The notes below the pieces were generated by a model that saw only the letters and a list, made by a program, of their open reading frames with translations, was not told the origin of the DNA and did not search any database. A program made the translations under genes and the position numbers. This document shows, piece after piece, positions 1-6,526 of a stretch of 7,432 nt of DNA (position 1 is its first letter; every line of letters begins with the position of its first letter). Source of the stretch: Candidatus Omnitrophota bacterium (lineage in GTDB: Bacteria; Omnitrophota; Gorgyraeia; JABMRN01); NCBI GenBank assembly GCA_013202515.1, contig JABMRN010000319.1, forward strand, positions 1 to 7,432, written 5' to 3'.

Positions 1-525
1 AAAGAAAACATTGCGTATATGTCCCAGCGTTTCGGACTATACGAAGATTTAAGCGTGAATGAAAACATAAATTTTTATGCTGATATATATTGCGTCGCAC
101 GTGCGGAAAGAGAAAAAACCATTGATAGACTTCTTGGTTTTAGCGGCCTAACACCTTTTAAGAAGAGATTGGCAGCAAATCTTTCCGGCGGCATGAAACA
201 GAAATTAGGACTTGCCTGCGCACTTATTCATACCCCTAAGGTTCTTTTCCTCGATGAGCCTACTAACGGAGTCGATCCTGTCTCAAGAAGAGATTTTTGG
301 CAGATACTATACGAATTGTTGAAACAAAAGGTGACAATTCTTTTTTCGACCTCATATCTAGATGAAGCCGAACGTTGCAAAAGAGTGGCCTTGATTCATA
401 AGGGCAGGCTTTTAAGATGTGATGTCCCGAATGCTATCGAAGATGGAGAAAAAGCTAAAACGCTCGAAGAAGCGTTTATTAAAATAATAAGTAAATATGA
501 TTCGGCGGATGTTCAGAAAGAATAA
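1..525 (+). CDS. ABC transporter ATP-binding protein, YbhF N-terminal-half type (5' end outside window)
   Basis: Cytoplasmic nucleotide-binding subunit of an ABC-2 exporter. The frame is open from base 1, so the Walker A loop lies upstream of the window; the ATG at base 19 is an internal methionine (MSQRFGLYED). Visible parts, numbered from codon 1 of the window, are the Q-loop Gln9, the signature LSGGM at 61-65, and Walker B LFLDEP with the catalytic Glu at codon 86 (bases 256-258), followed by the NGVD D-loop. Where a switch histidine is expected the protein reads STSYLDEAERC, with Ser at bases 352-354. As I recall E. coli YbhF, its N-terminal half has the same STSYLDEAE motif, so this is probably a conserved trait and not a mutation. 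The tail after the ATPase fold is short (ending AFIKIISKY plus a few residues). The stop is 2 nt before the next ATPase gene, its likely dimer partner. Confidence 0.93.
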   Translation, partial: KENIAYMSQRFGLYEDLSVNENINFYADIYCVARAEREKTIDRLLGFSGLTPFKKRLAANLSGGMKQKLGLACALIHTPKVLFLDEPTNGVDPVSRRDFWQILYELLKQKVTILFSTSYLDEAERCKRVALIHKGRLLRCDVPNAIEDGEKAKTLEEAFIKIISKYDSADVQKE

Positions 526-527
526 CG

Positions 528-1484
528 ATGGAGTCAAGCGTGGTTGTAAGTGATTTCGCTGTAGAGGCGAAAAATCTTGAGAAAAAATTCGGGGCATTTA
601 CTGCGGTAAACCGTATAAATTTTCAAGTAAAAAAAGGTGAAATATTCGGTTTTTTAGGCCCTAACGGCGCCGGGAAATCTACCACTATAAGAATGTTATG
701 CGGTATTCTTTCTCCGACATCGGGCGAGGGCCATGTGGGTGGATTCGATATTACTAATGAGCAGAACAGGATAAAAGAGCATATAGGGTATATGTCGCAG
801 AAGTTTTCATTTTACAGTGATTTAACGGTTGAAGAGAACATAGATTTTTATAGCGGCGTATATAATGTCCCTGACAGAAAAGAACGCATAGAATATATTC
901 TTGAAAAGGCACGGATGAAGGATTACAGAAATATGCTTACTAGGAACCTTTCCGGAGGCTGGAAACAGCGCCTTGCCCTTATATGCGCCATTCTTCATAA
1001 ACCGAGAATAATTTTTTTGGATGAACCTACGTCCGGCGTTGACCCCATCACTAGAAATACCTTCTGGGGCATCATAAAGGACCTTGCCTCGAGGGGAATT
1101 ACAGTGTTCGTTACAACGCACTATATGGATGAGGCAGAGAACTGCGACCGTATGGCGCTCATTTATAAGGGTAATATCATTGCTATGGGAACACCGACTG
1201 AAATGAAAACAAAATTTATGAAAAGTGATGTTTTGGATATATCCGTGCCTGATTCAGAAGATTGGCTTGATAAATTGTCGGCTTTAAGTTCGGTTAAAGA
1301 GACTGCTTTGTTTGGGACCGGAATTCACGCGACTACCCTTGATTCAAAAGAGGCCATACACGCAATAGAAAAACTTTTTAAAGAAAAAGACGTAAAGGAT
1401 TACTCAGTAAAGAAAATAGATCCGTCTTTGGAAGATGTTTTTGTAGCCTTAATCGAAGATTATGATAGGGAACACGGTGGTTAA
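528..1484 (+). CDS. ABC transporter ATP-binding protein, YbhF C-terminal-half type
   Basis: Complete 318-residue ATPase subunit that should pair with the preceding ATPase to drive the two permeases downstream. All motifs are canonical: Walker A GPNGAGKST at 44-52, Q-loop Gln91, signature LSGGW at 141-145, Walker B IIFLDEP with Glu166, D-loop SGVD at 169-172, and switch His198 in TTHYMDEAE. A C-terminal accessory segment of about 75 residues follows (about 235-310), ending in the usual PSLEDVFVALI motif. The best E. coli match is the second half of YbhF (KKFGAFTAVNRINF, QKFSFYSDLTVEENIDFYSGVY), but here it is a free-standing gene in a different reading frame from its partner. The start ATG is preceded only by a weak purine-rich stretch (AGAAAGAA, 515-522) that overlaps the end of the upstream gene, which suggests translational coupling. 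Confidence 0.95.
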   Translation: MESSVVVSDFAVEAKNLEKKFGAFTAVNRINFQVKKGEIFGFLGPNGAGKSTTIRMLCGILSPTSGEGHVGGFDITNEQNRIKEHIGYMSQKFSFYSDLTVEENIDFYSGVYNVPDRKERIEYILEKARMKDYRNMLTRNLSGGWKQRLALICAILHKPRIIFLDEPTSGVDPITRNTFWGIIKDLASRGITVFVTTHYMDEAENCDRMALIYKGNIIAMGTPTEMKTKFMKSDVLDISVPDSEDWLDKLSALSSVKETALFGTGIHATTLDSKEAIHAIEKLFKEKDVKDYSVKKIDPSLEDVFVALIEDYDREHGG

Positions 1485-2610
1485 TATAACAAGAGTCGGT
1501 GCCATAGCCCGTAAGGAGTTTATTCAGATAGTACGCGATCCGCGCAGCCTATGCCTTGCAATTGCTATACCTGTTCTATTGGTCTTTCTTTTTGGTTATG
1601 CACTGAACCTGGATGTAGATAATGTGCCCATAGCCATATGGAATCAGGATAATTCCCAGATTTCTAAGGACTTTATACTATTTTTCAACAATTCAAGATA
1701 TTTCCATGTTTACGGATATTATGATAATTATAAAGACCTCATTGATTTGATGGACCATAATAAAATTCTTTTAGCAATGGTAATACCTAAGCATTTTTCG
1801 CATCTTATACAATCCAATGGGACGGTACCCGTACAATTTCTTGTTGAAGGCAGTGATTCAAATACTGCCAGCATAGCCAAGGGTTACGCCGAAAGTATTG
1901 TTAAAAATTATAATACCTTACTTATGCAAAAAGCCATTTCAAGATTCGGAGTTATGAATCCCTTCTCGATAAAATACAGGCCCCGAACATGGTTTAACCC
2001 AAACAGAGAGAGCAAGGATTTCGTGGTTCCCGGAATTATCGCTGTTATCATAATGATTATTGCTTCTCTTCTTACGTCCTTGACGGTCGCAAAAGAATGG
2101 GAAAGGGGTACGATGGAACAGCTTATAGCTACCCCCGTCAAGTCGAGAGAAATTGTTATTGGAAAATTTTTACCTTATTTTGCAGTGGGGCTTCTGGATC
2201 TTATAATCGCGGTTATTATGGGAACGATTATATTCCGCGTTCCTTTAAGGGGAAGCATTATTCTTCTGTTCGGATTAAGCTTTCTTTTTCTTACAGGAGC
2301 GCTTATGCTCGGCCTCCTTATCTCTATTAGCACAAAGACGCAGCTTGTGGCTAGCCAAGTAGCGATTCTTGCTACGTTTATGCCGGCTTTTTTGCTTTCC
2401 GGTTTTGTATACGCGATTTTTAATATGCCTAAGGCCATTCAGCTCTGTACATATTTTATACCCGCGACCTATTATATAGTTGTATTAAGAGGGATATACT
2501 TAAAGGCAGTAGGAATTAAAGAGCTTTTTCCTCAATTTGTGTTTTTACTTATCTTTGCAATTCTGGTTTCGGGCCTTGCAGTAGCAAAATTCAAAAAGAA
2601 GGTGGCGTAA
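1462..2610 (+). CDS. ABC-2 type transporter permease, YbhS-like
   Basis: Inner-membrane subunit of the exporter, 382 residues, about the usual length for this family. The layout is an N-terminal cytoplasmic amphipathic stretch with KEFIQIVRDP, TM1 at about 30-50, a large extracytoplasmic domain at about 51-187 (with VEGSDSNTAS at 128-137), then TM segments near 188-210, 235-258, 264-288, 297-320 and 356-376. KEWERGTMEQLIATP at 211-225 is the family's conserved cytoplasmic motif between TM2 and TM3, probably touching the ATPases. It resembles E. coli YbhS as I recall it. Start choice: the ATG at 1462 overlaps the upstream gene by 23 nt and has a poor ribosome site. A GTG at 1477 in the same frame has AGGGA 5 nt upstream and would give an 8-nt overlap, so 1477 is a credible true start. 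The substrate cannot be read from the sequence; YbhFSR-type pumps have been linked to drugs and cations. Confidence 0.94.
   Translation: MIGNTVVNITRVGAIARKEFIQIVRDPRSLCLAIAIPVLLVFLFGYALNLDVDNVPIAIWNQDNSQISKDFILFFNNSRYFHVYGYYDNYKDLIDLMDHNKILLAMVIPKHFSHLIQSNGTVPVQFLVEGSDSNTASIAKGYAESIVKNYNTLLMQKAISRFGVMNPFSIKYRPRTWFNPNRESKDFVVPGIIAVIIMIIASLLTSLTVAKEWERGTMEQLIATPVKSREIVIGKFLPYFAVGLLDLIIAVIMGTIIFRVPLRGSIILLFGLSFLFLTGALMLGLLISISTKTQLVASQVAILATFMPAFLLSGFVYAIFNMPKAIQLCTYFIPATYYIVVLRGIYLKAVGIKELFPQFVFLLIFAILVSGLAVAKFKKKVA
2599..2605 (+). promoter_or_regulatory. Ribosome binding site of the second permease
   Basis: AAGGTGG lies 7 nt before the GTG at 2613, with no competing ATG nearby. It lies within the last codons of the first permease gene, so translation of the two permeases is probably coupled. 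Confidence 0.75.
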
Positions 2611-2612
2611 CG

Positions 2613-3746
2613 GTGTTCGAACGCATAAAGTTTATTCTTATAAAGGAATTTCTGCAGATCCTGCGCGATCCGAAAATGAGAGCCATTTTATTTCTTTCGC
2701 CGCTTCTTCAGATAGTTATCTACGGTTACGCTGCCAACACTGATATTCAAAATATTCCCACGGCAGCTTTTGATCTCGACAATACCAAAGAAAGCAGAGA
2801 GCTTATAAGGCGTTTTAAATATTCAAAATATTTTAATATCAAATACTATGTTTACGACGAAGGAAGGGAAGACGAATTAATAGACAAAACAAAGGTAAAT
2901 ACTGTTATAAGAATTAACCGCGGTTTTGGGCGCGAACTTGTAGGAAATAAAAGCGCAAATCTCCAGATCGTAGTTGACGGAACTGATTCAAACACCGCTA
3001 ACATTATCTTGGGTTACGCCGATGCCATTGTCCAGCGGTATGCGTCGGAGGCATTTGATGAACGTATGCAGATTTATTTTAAGGGCGGGGAGGTTGCCTA
3101 TCCCAAGGTCGATCTAAGAGACCGTTCATGGTTCAACGTAAATCTCATATCGAGAAATTATTATATACCGGGCGTTATTGCCCTTACAATAACGATTATG
3201 AGCCTTGTTTTAACTTCTATGGCTATTGTTAGAGAAAAAGAAGTTGGAACAATGGAGCAGCTTATGGTTACACCAATATCGCCCTTGGAGCTCATCCTCG
3301 GAAAACTAGCGCCTTTTGGTATTATAGCCATTTTTCAAGTAACGCTTTTAACAGCGGTAGGAGTTTTCTGGTTTAAAATTCCCATGAACGGCAGCGTTTC
3401 ACTTCTTTTTATAGCAACCTGTGTATACCTATTAACAAGTCTCGGGGTCGGGTTGTTTATTTCGACTATTTCTTCGACGCAGCAGGAGGCTGTCTTGTCC
3501 ACATTTTTATTCTTTTTCCCAGCAAGCCTTCTTTCAGGATTTATGTTTCCCATAATGAATATGCCCAAGGTTATTCAATACGTTACCTATCTCAACCCAT
3601 TGAGATATTATATCGTTATATTAAGGGGGATCTTTTTAAAAGGGGTAGGCATAAAAATTCTTTGGCCGCAAATTCTTATTCTTCTCATTATGGGGACAGC
3701 TATAATTACATTAAGTTCCCTTTGGTTCAAAAAACGTTTGGTTTAG
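2613..3746 (+). CDS. ABC-2 type transporter permease, YbhR-like
   Basis: Second membrane subunit of the same exporter, 377 residues, starting with GTG. It is paralogous to the preceding permease: same length, KEFLQILRDP at the N-terminus, VDGTDSNTAN at 121-130 in the extracytoplasmic domain, REKEVGTMEQLMVTP at 207-221 between TM2 and TM3, and a shared ending LRGIFLKGVGIK. Predicted membrane segments lie near 23-41, 184-206, 231-254, 260-284, 293-315 and 350-371. The order after the ATPases matches E. coli ybhF-ybhS-ybhR. The two permeases most likely form a heterodimer. The start is set by AAGGTGG at 2599-2605, 7 nt before the GTG and inside the end of the upstream gene. The gene ends in TAG, followed at once by a short palindrome. 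Confidence 0.95.
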   Translation: MFERIKFILIKEFLQILRDPKMRAILFLSPLLQIVIYGYAANTDIQNIPTAAFDLDNTKESRELIRRFKYSKYFNIKYYVYDEGREDELIDKTKVNTVIRINRGFGRELVGNKSANLQIVVDGTDSNTANIILGYADAIVQRYASEAFDERMQIYFKGGEVAYPKVDLRDRSWFNVNLISRNYYIPGVIALTITIMSLVLTSMAIVREKEVGTMEQLMVTPISPLELILGKLAPFGIIAIFQVTLLTAVGVFWFKIPMNGSVSLLFIATCVYLLTSLGVGLFISTISSTQQEAVLSTFLFFFPASLLSGFMFPIMNMPKVIQYVTYLNPLRYYIVILRGIFLKGVGIKILWPQILILLIMGTAIITLSSLWFKKRLV

Positions 3747-3761
3747 ATGTGTTTTACACAT
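3747..3761. repeat. Perfect short palindrome after the exporter genes
   Basis: ATGTGT-TTT-ACACAT is a 6-bp perfect inverted repeat around a 3-nt centre, starting at the base after the last permease stop. It fills the left part of the 43-nt gap before the GH3 gene. It could be a small RNA hairpin that separates translation of the two cistrons, or a regulator site; it has no T-tract and is AT-rich, so it is not a convincing terminator. Confidence 0.4.
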
Positions 3762-3768
3762 TCGTCAA

Positions 3769-3776
3769 TAAGGAGG
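3769..3776 (+). promoter_or_regulatory. Shine-Dalgarno of the GH3-family gene, long spacing
   Basis: TAAGGAGG is a near-perfect anti-16S match, but it sits 13 nt before the ATG at 3790, longer than usual. The only in-frame codon nearer to it that could initiate is a rare ATT at 3787 (10 nt spacing). An in-frame TAA at 3769 rules out a start further upstream. Confidence 0.7.
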
Positions 3777-3789
3777 CATTTGTAATATT

Positions 3790-5448
3790 ATGAATCTTAT
3801 ACGATTTGCCCTAAAGGCGCTTCTTCCACAAGCAATTGCATTTGAAGAAGCTACTAAGAATCCGATGAAACATCAAAAGAAGGTTCTTTTTGAATACATT
3901 GGACGTAATAAAAAAACAGAATACGGCATTAAATATGACTTTGCAAATATAAAGTCTATAGAAGATTACCAACGCCTGGTTCCCATAAGCGACTGCATAA
4001 GCCTTCATCCGTATATTGAGAAGATGGCAAGGGGCGTACACAATGTTCTTACGATAGACAAGCCTGTATTTTTTGGATTAACTAGCGGCTCAACAAACCG
4101 TCCCAAGCTCATTCCGGTTACGGAATTCCAGCGCGCCAAAAAAGCCGAAGTAATGAATGTATGGGTGTATTACCTAACCAAGGATCATCCCGATGTGCTT
4201 GCCGGTAAGATTCTGGCAATAGTAAGCCCCGAAAGAGAAGAGATTACAGAGAGTGGATTGCCTTGTGGAGCCGAAAGCGGCCACGCTTATAAAAATTTGC
4301 CGCAGGCGATAAAACATTATTATGCGCTTCCTTATGAGGTTTTCGATATTACCGATTTTGATGCCAGATACTACTCTATCTTGAGGGTATCCATGGAGCA
4401 GAACGTAACGACCATTGTAACCTTAAATCCCACGACGATAATTCTGTTATGCCGCAAAATTGATATGTGGAAAGATAAAATAACAGAAGATATAGAAAGA
4501 GGCACATTATCCAGGGATTTTAATATTCCAGAAAATATAAGAAAAATAATAGAGAAAGGATTAAGGCCTAATCCTAAGCGGGCGGAGGAACTAAGAAAAA
4601 TTATTAAAGAGAAAAAGAAATTAGTACCAAAAGATTTTTGGCCTAAGGTAGCGCTCATAGAATGTTGGAAGGGGGGCACGGTAAAACTATATCTCAAGGA
4701 ACTGCCTCGTTATTTTGGGAATGTACCTATAAGAGACATAGGATGTCTTTCGACCGAAGCGCGCTGCTCGATTCCTATGAGCGATGAAGGGGCAGGCGGA
4801 GTATTGGCGATAAAGACAAACTTTTGTGAATTTATCCCGAAGGAGGATATTGTCAAAAAAGATAAGCGTATCCTTCTCTGTGATCAGCTCGAAAAAGGCA
4901 AGGACTACTTTCTTATTGTAACAACCCCGGGCGGGCTATACAGATACAACATAGACGACATCGTACGCGTAGTGGGTTTCTTCAACAAGACCCCTATTAT
5001 CGAATTCATGCAGAAGGGGTTGAATGTATGCTCCCTTGCTGGAGAAAAACTCTATGAATCACAGGTTAGCGAGGCTATAAACAGGGCCGTTGATAAAAAT
5101 AATGTAGTAGTCCAATTTTTTTCTATCTGTATGGGGTTGGAGCAGCCGCCACGCTATATCTTCTTAGTGGAATTTGAGGGTACACCATCTCGTGAAGAGA
5201 AGAAGAGGCTACTGAAATCTATAGAGGAGGAGCTTCGCATTGAAAATAGGGAATATGATTACGTGCGATTGGCGCAGCTTTTGACCAGCCCTATTCTTAA
5301 AGTTGTCAAAGAGGGCGGATTAGAAAAATACAGGACCAAGAAGGTTCTAGAGGGAACCCATGACGGCCAGTTCAAGGCTCCTGAGCTTGCACTTGATGCT
5401 AATTTCGAGAAGAACTTCGAGATAGAAGAAGAGATACCCCTAGAGTAG
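3790..5448 (+). CDS. GH3-family acyl-adenylating (acyl acid-amido synthetase-like) protein
   Basis: A 552-residue member of the GH3 family, a branch of the ANL adenylating enzymes. Characterised plant members activate an acyl acid with ATP and join it to an amino acid through an amide bond; bacterial members are largely uncharacterised. Visible family features: the N-terminal block TEYGIKYDFANIKSIEDYQ with VPISD and PYIEKMARGVHNVLT (about 43-88); the ATP phosphate-binding loop TSGSTNRPKLIP at 98-109; a second nucleotide motif LSTEA at 320-324; the signature GLYRYNIDDIVRVVGF at 382-397 with Asp390; and a C-terminal GQFKAPEL with Lys529. All parts expected of an active enzyme are present. There is no signal peptide or membrane segment, so it should be cytoplasmic. 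It lies 43 nt after the exporter genes on the same strand with no good promoter between, so it is probably co-transcribed. The acyl and amine substrates cannot be told from the sequence. Confidence 0.93.
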   Translation: MNLIRFALKALLPQAIAFEEATKNPMKHQKKVLFEYIGRNKKTEYGIKYDFANIKSIEDYQRLVPISDCISLHPYIEKMARGVHNVLTIDKPVFFGLTSGSTNRPKLIPVTEFQRAKKAEVMNVWVYYLTKDHPDVLAGKILAIVSPEREEITESGLPCGAESGHAYKNLPQAIKHYYALPYEVFDITDFDARYYSILRVSMEQNVTTIVTLNPTTIILLCRKIDMWKDKITEDIERGTLSRDFNIPENIRKIIEKGLRPNPKRAEELRKIIKEKKKLVPKDFWPKVALIECWKGGTVKLYLKELPRYFGNVPIRDIGCLSTEARCSIPMSDEGAGGVLAIKTNFCEFIPKEDIVKKDKRILLCDQLEKGKDYFLIVTTPGGLYRYNIDDIVRVVGFFNKTPIIEFMQKGLNVCSLAGEKLYESQVSEAINRAVDKNNVVVQFFSICMGLEQPPRYIFLVEFEGTPSREEKKRLLKSIEEELRIENREYDYVRLAQLLTSPILKVVKEGGLEKYRTKKVLEGTHDGQFKAPELALDANFEKNFEIEEEIPLE

Positions 5449-5460
5449 GGGTATCTTCTT
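5426..5460 (+). terminator. Hairpin over the GH3 stop codon, probable intrinsic terminator
   Basis: GATACCCCTA (5433-5442) pairs perfectly with TAGGGGTATC (5446-5455) around a GAG loop. The stem extends with AAGAA (5426-5430) pairing to TTCTT (5456-5460) across a 2-nt GA bulge. The TAG stop of the GH3 gene begins the right arm. The 3' side is T-rich (TCTTCTT) but not an uninterrupted T-run, so termination may be incomplete. Confidence 0.6.
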
Positions 5461-5479
5461 AGCTGTATGCGGAAAAATC

Positions 5480-5508
5480 TTGAATTTTTGCCCCCTGCAT
5501 GTTATCAT
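5480..5508 (+). promoter_or_regulatory. Predicted sigma70-type promoter for the DHS-like and hldD genes
   Basis: TTGAAT (5480-5485) and TATCAT (5503-5508) are separated by 17 nt, the optimal distance; the -10 box matches the consensus at 5 of 6 bases and the -35 box at 4 of 6. It lies just after the GH3 hairpin and about 40 nt before the next start codon. This makes a separate transcription unit for the two following genes likely. Confidence 0.55.
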
Positions 5509-5536
5509 ATTTTCTATTCTTTTAGCTCATAATTAT

Positions 5537-5541
5537 AAGGA
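5537..5541 (+). promoter_or_regulatory. Ribosome binding site of the DHS-like gene
   Basis: AAGGA lies 9 nt before the ATG at 5551, in an AT-rich leader (ATTATATATA) that should stay unfolded. It supports this start. Confidence 0.65.
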
Positions 5542-5550
5542 TTATATATA

Positions 5551-6516
5551 ATGGATGTTAAGGCTTTTATTAAACACAACTTCAGGCATTTTAATGCGGC
5601 AGTCATAGTAGATGCCGCAGAGGCCTGGGTAAATCATCTAAAAAGCGGCGGAAAGATGTTTCTTACCCTTGCCGGGGCCATGTCTACCGCTGAAATCGGT
5701 ATTTCATTGGGGGAGATGATAAGAAAAGACAAGGTCCATGGCATATGTGCTACGGGGGCAAATTTAGAGGAAGACCTATTTAACCTGGTAGCACACAATA
5801 GCTATAAGAGGATACCCCACTATAGACATCTTAGTCCTGAGGACGAGGCAAACCTTAATAAGGAGCGCTTTAACAGGGTTACTGATACTTGCATACCAGA
5901 GGCTGAGGCTATAGAGAAAATCGAGAAAAAGCTGTATGCTTTTTACAAAAAGGCAGAAGAAAAAGGCGAGAAACGTTTTCCTTATGAGTATGCTTATCAG
6001 CTTATACGAAGCGGTGGACTGAAAAGTTCCTACCAGATAGATCCCAAGGACAGTTGGGTAGCCAGTGCATGCGAAAAGAATCTACCCATTTTTACACCGG
6101 GCTGGGAGGATTCTACCTTAGGCAACGAAGTGGTTTCTGATGTTCGGGTCGGACGACTCAAGGGCTTTGAGTTTGTAAAAAACGGTCTTGAGCAGATGAA
6201 TTATCTTATAGATTGGTATCTGGACAATACCAAGACTAATTCAATGGGATTTTTTCAGATAGGGGGCGGTATCGCCGGAGATTTTCCGATATGCGTAGTG
6301 CCTCTTATTAGGCAGGATTTAAAAAAAGAGTGTAAGCTTTGGGGATATTTTTGTCAGATTTCTGATAGCACTACCTCCTACGGTTCTTACAGCGGGGCAG
6401 TCCCGAATGAAAAGATAACCTGGGAAAAATTAGGGGTTGATACTCCTAGATTCGTAATTGAGTCAGATGCGAGTATCGTGGCCCCTCTTATTTTCAAATA
6501 CGTTTTGAGCAGCTAA
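5551..6516 (+). CDS. Deoxyhypusine synthase-like protein (bacterial subfamily; likely polyamine/agmatine-condensing enzyme)
   Basis: A 321-residue NAD-dependent aminobutyl-transferase-family protein. True deoxyhypusine synthase moves the aminobutyl group of spermidine to a lysine of eIF5A, a target bacteria lack. Aligning from memory to the human enzyme, the C-terminus is clearly homologous: SGAVPNEKITWEKLGVD at 281-297 matches the active-site stretch, with Lys293 at the position of human Lys329, Trp291 at Trp327 and Glu287 at Glu323. The NAD region keeps NLEEDL (71-76) and GGG (238-240). Spermidine-pocket residues differ: human Asp243, His288 and Asp316 become Asn192, Asp244 and Tyr280. The chemistry (imine on Lys293) therefore looks intact but the substrate altered. 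Plant homospermidine synthases arose from this family, and I recall bacterial members being named 1,9-bis(guanidino)-5-aza-nonane synthase, made from agmatine. It is 10 nt upstream of hldD and likely co-transcribed with it. Confidence 0.9.
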   Translation: MDVKAFIKHNFRHFNAAVIVDAAEAWVNHLKSGGKMFLTLAGAMSTAEIGISLGEMIRKDKVHGICATGANLEEDLFNLVAHNSYKRIPHYRHLSPEDEANLNKERFNRVTDTCIPEAEAIEKIEKKLYAFYKKAEEKGEKRFPYEYAYQLIRSGGLKSSYQIDPKDSWVASACEKNLPIFTPGWEDSTLGNEVVSDVRVGRLKGFEFVKNGLEQMNYLIDWYLDNTKTNSMGFFQIGGGIAGDFPICVVPLIRQDLKKECKLWGYFCQISDSTTSYGSYSGAVPNEKITWEKLGVDTPRFVIESDASIVAPLIFKYVLSS

Positions 6517-6520
6517 GGAG
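6514..6520 (+). promoter_or_regulatory. Ribosome binding site of hldD
   Basis: TAAGGAG lies 6 nt before the ATG at 6527 and contains the stop codon of the DHS-like gene, so a ribosome ending there is placed to restart on hldD. It fixes the hldD start. Confidence 0.75.
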
Positions 6521-6526
6521 ATAAAT

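Noticed and set aside
822..1121. 99-codon open frame on the minus strand
   Set aside because: It lies wholly opposite the well-supported second ATPase gene, shows no recognisable motif, and its composition follows from the antisense of ATPase codons.
3753..3788. Possible promoter TTTACA ... TAATAT before the GH3 gene
   Set aside because: The spacer is 24 nt, far from the optimal 17, and the -10-like box would overlap the start codon region.
4371..4697. 108-codon open frame on the minus strand
   Set aside because: Antisense to the GH3 gene; hydrophobic and serine-rich as expected from reading Lys/Glu/Ile-rich coding sequence backwards; no support for translation.
3790..5448. A role in plant auxin response, as the family name suggests
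   Set aside because: GH3 is a historical name; the protein has the adenylating-enzyme motifs and nothing here points to plant association.
5551..6516. Reading the DHS-like protein as a true deoxyhypusine synthase modifying a translation factor
   Set aside because: Everything else in the window is bacterial, bacteria lack eIF5A, and key spermidine-site residues are replaced.
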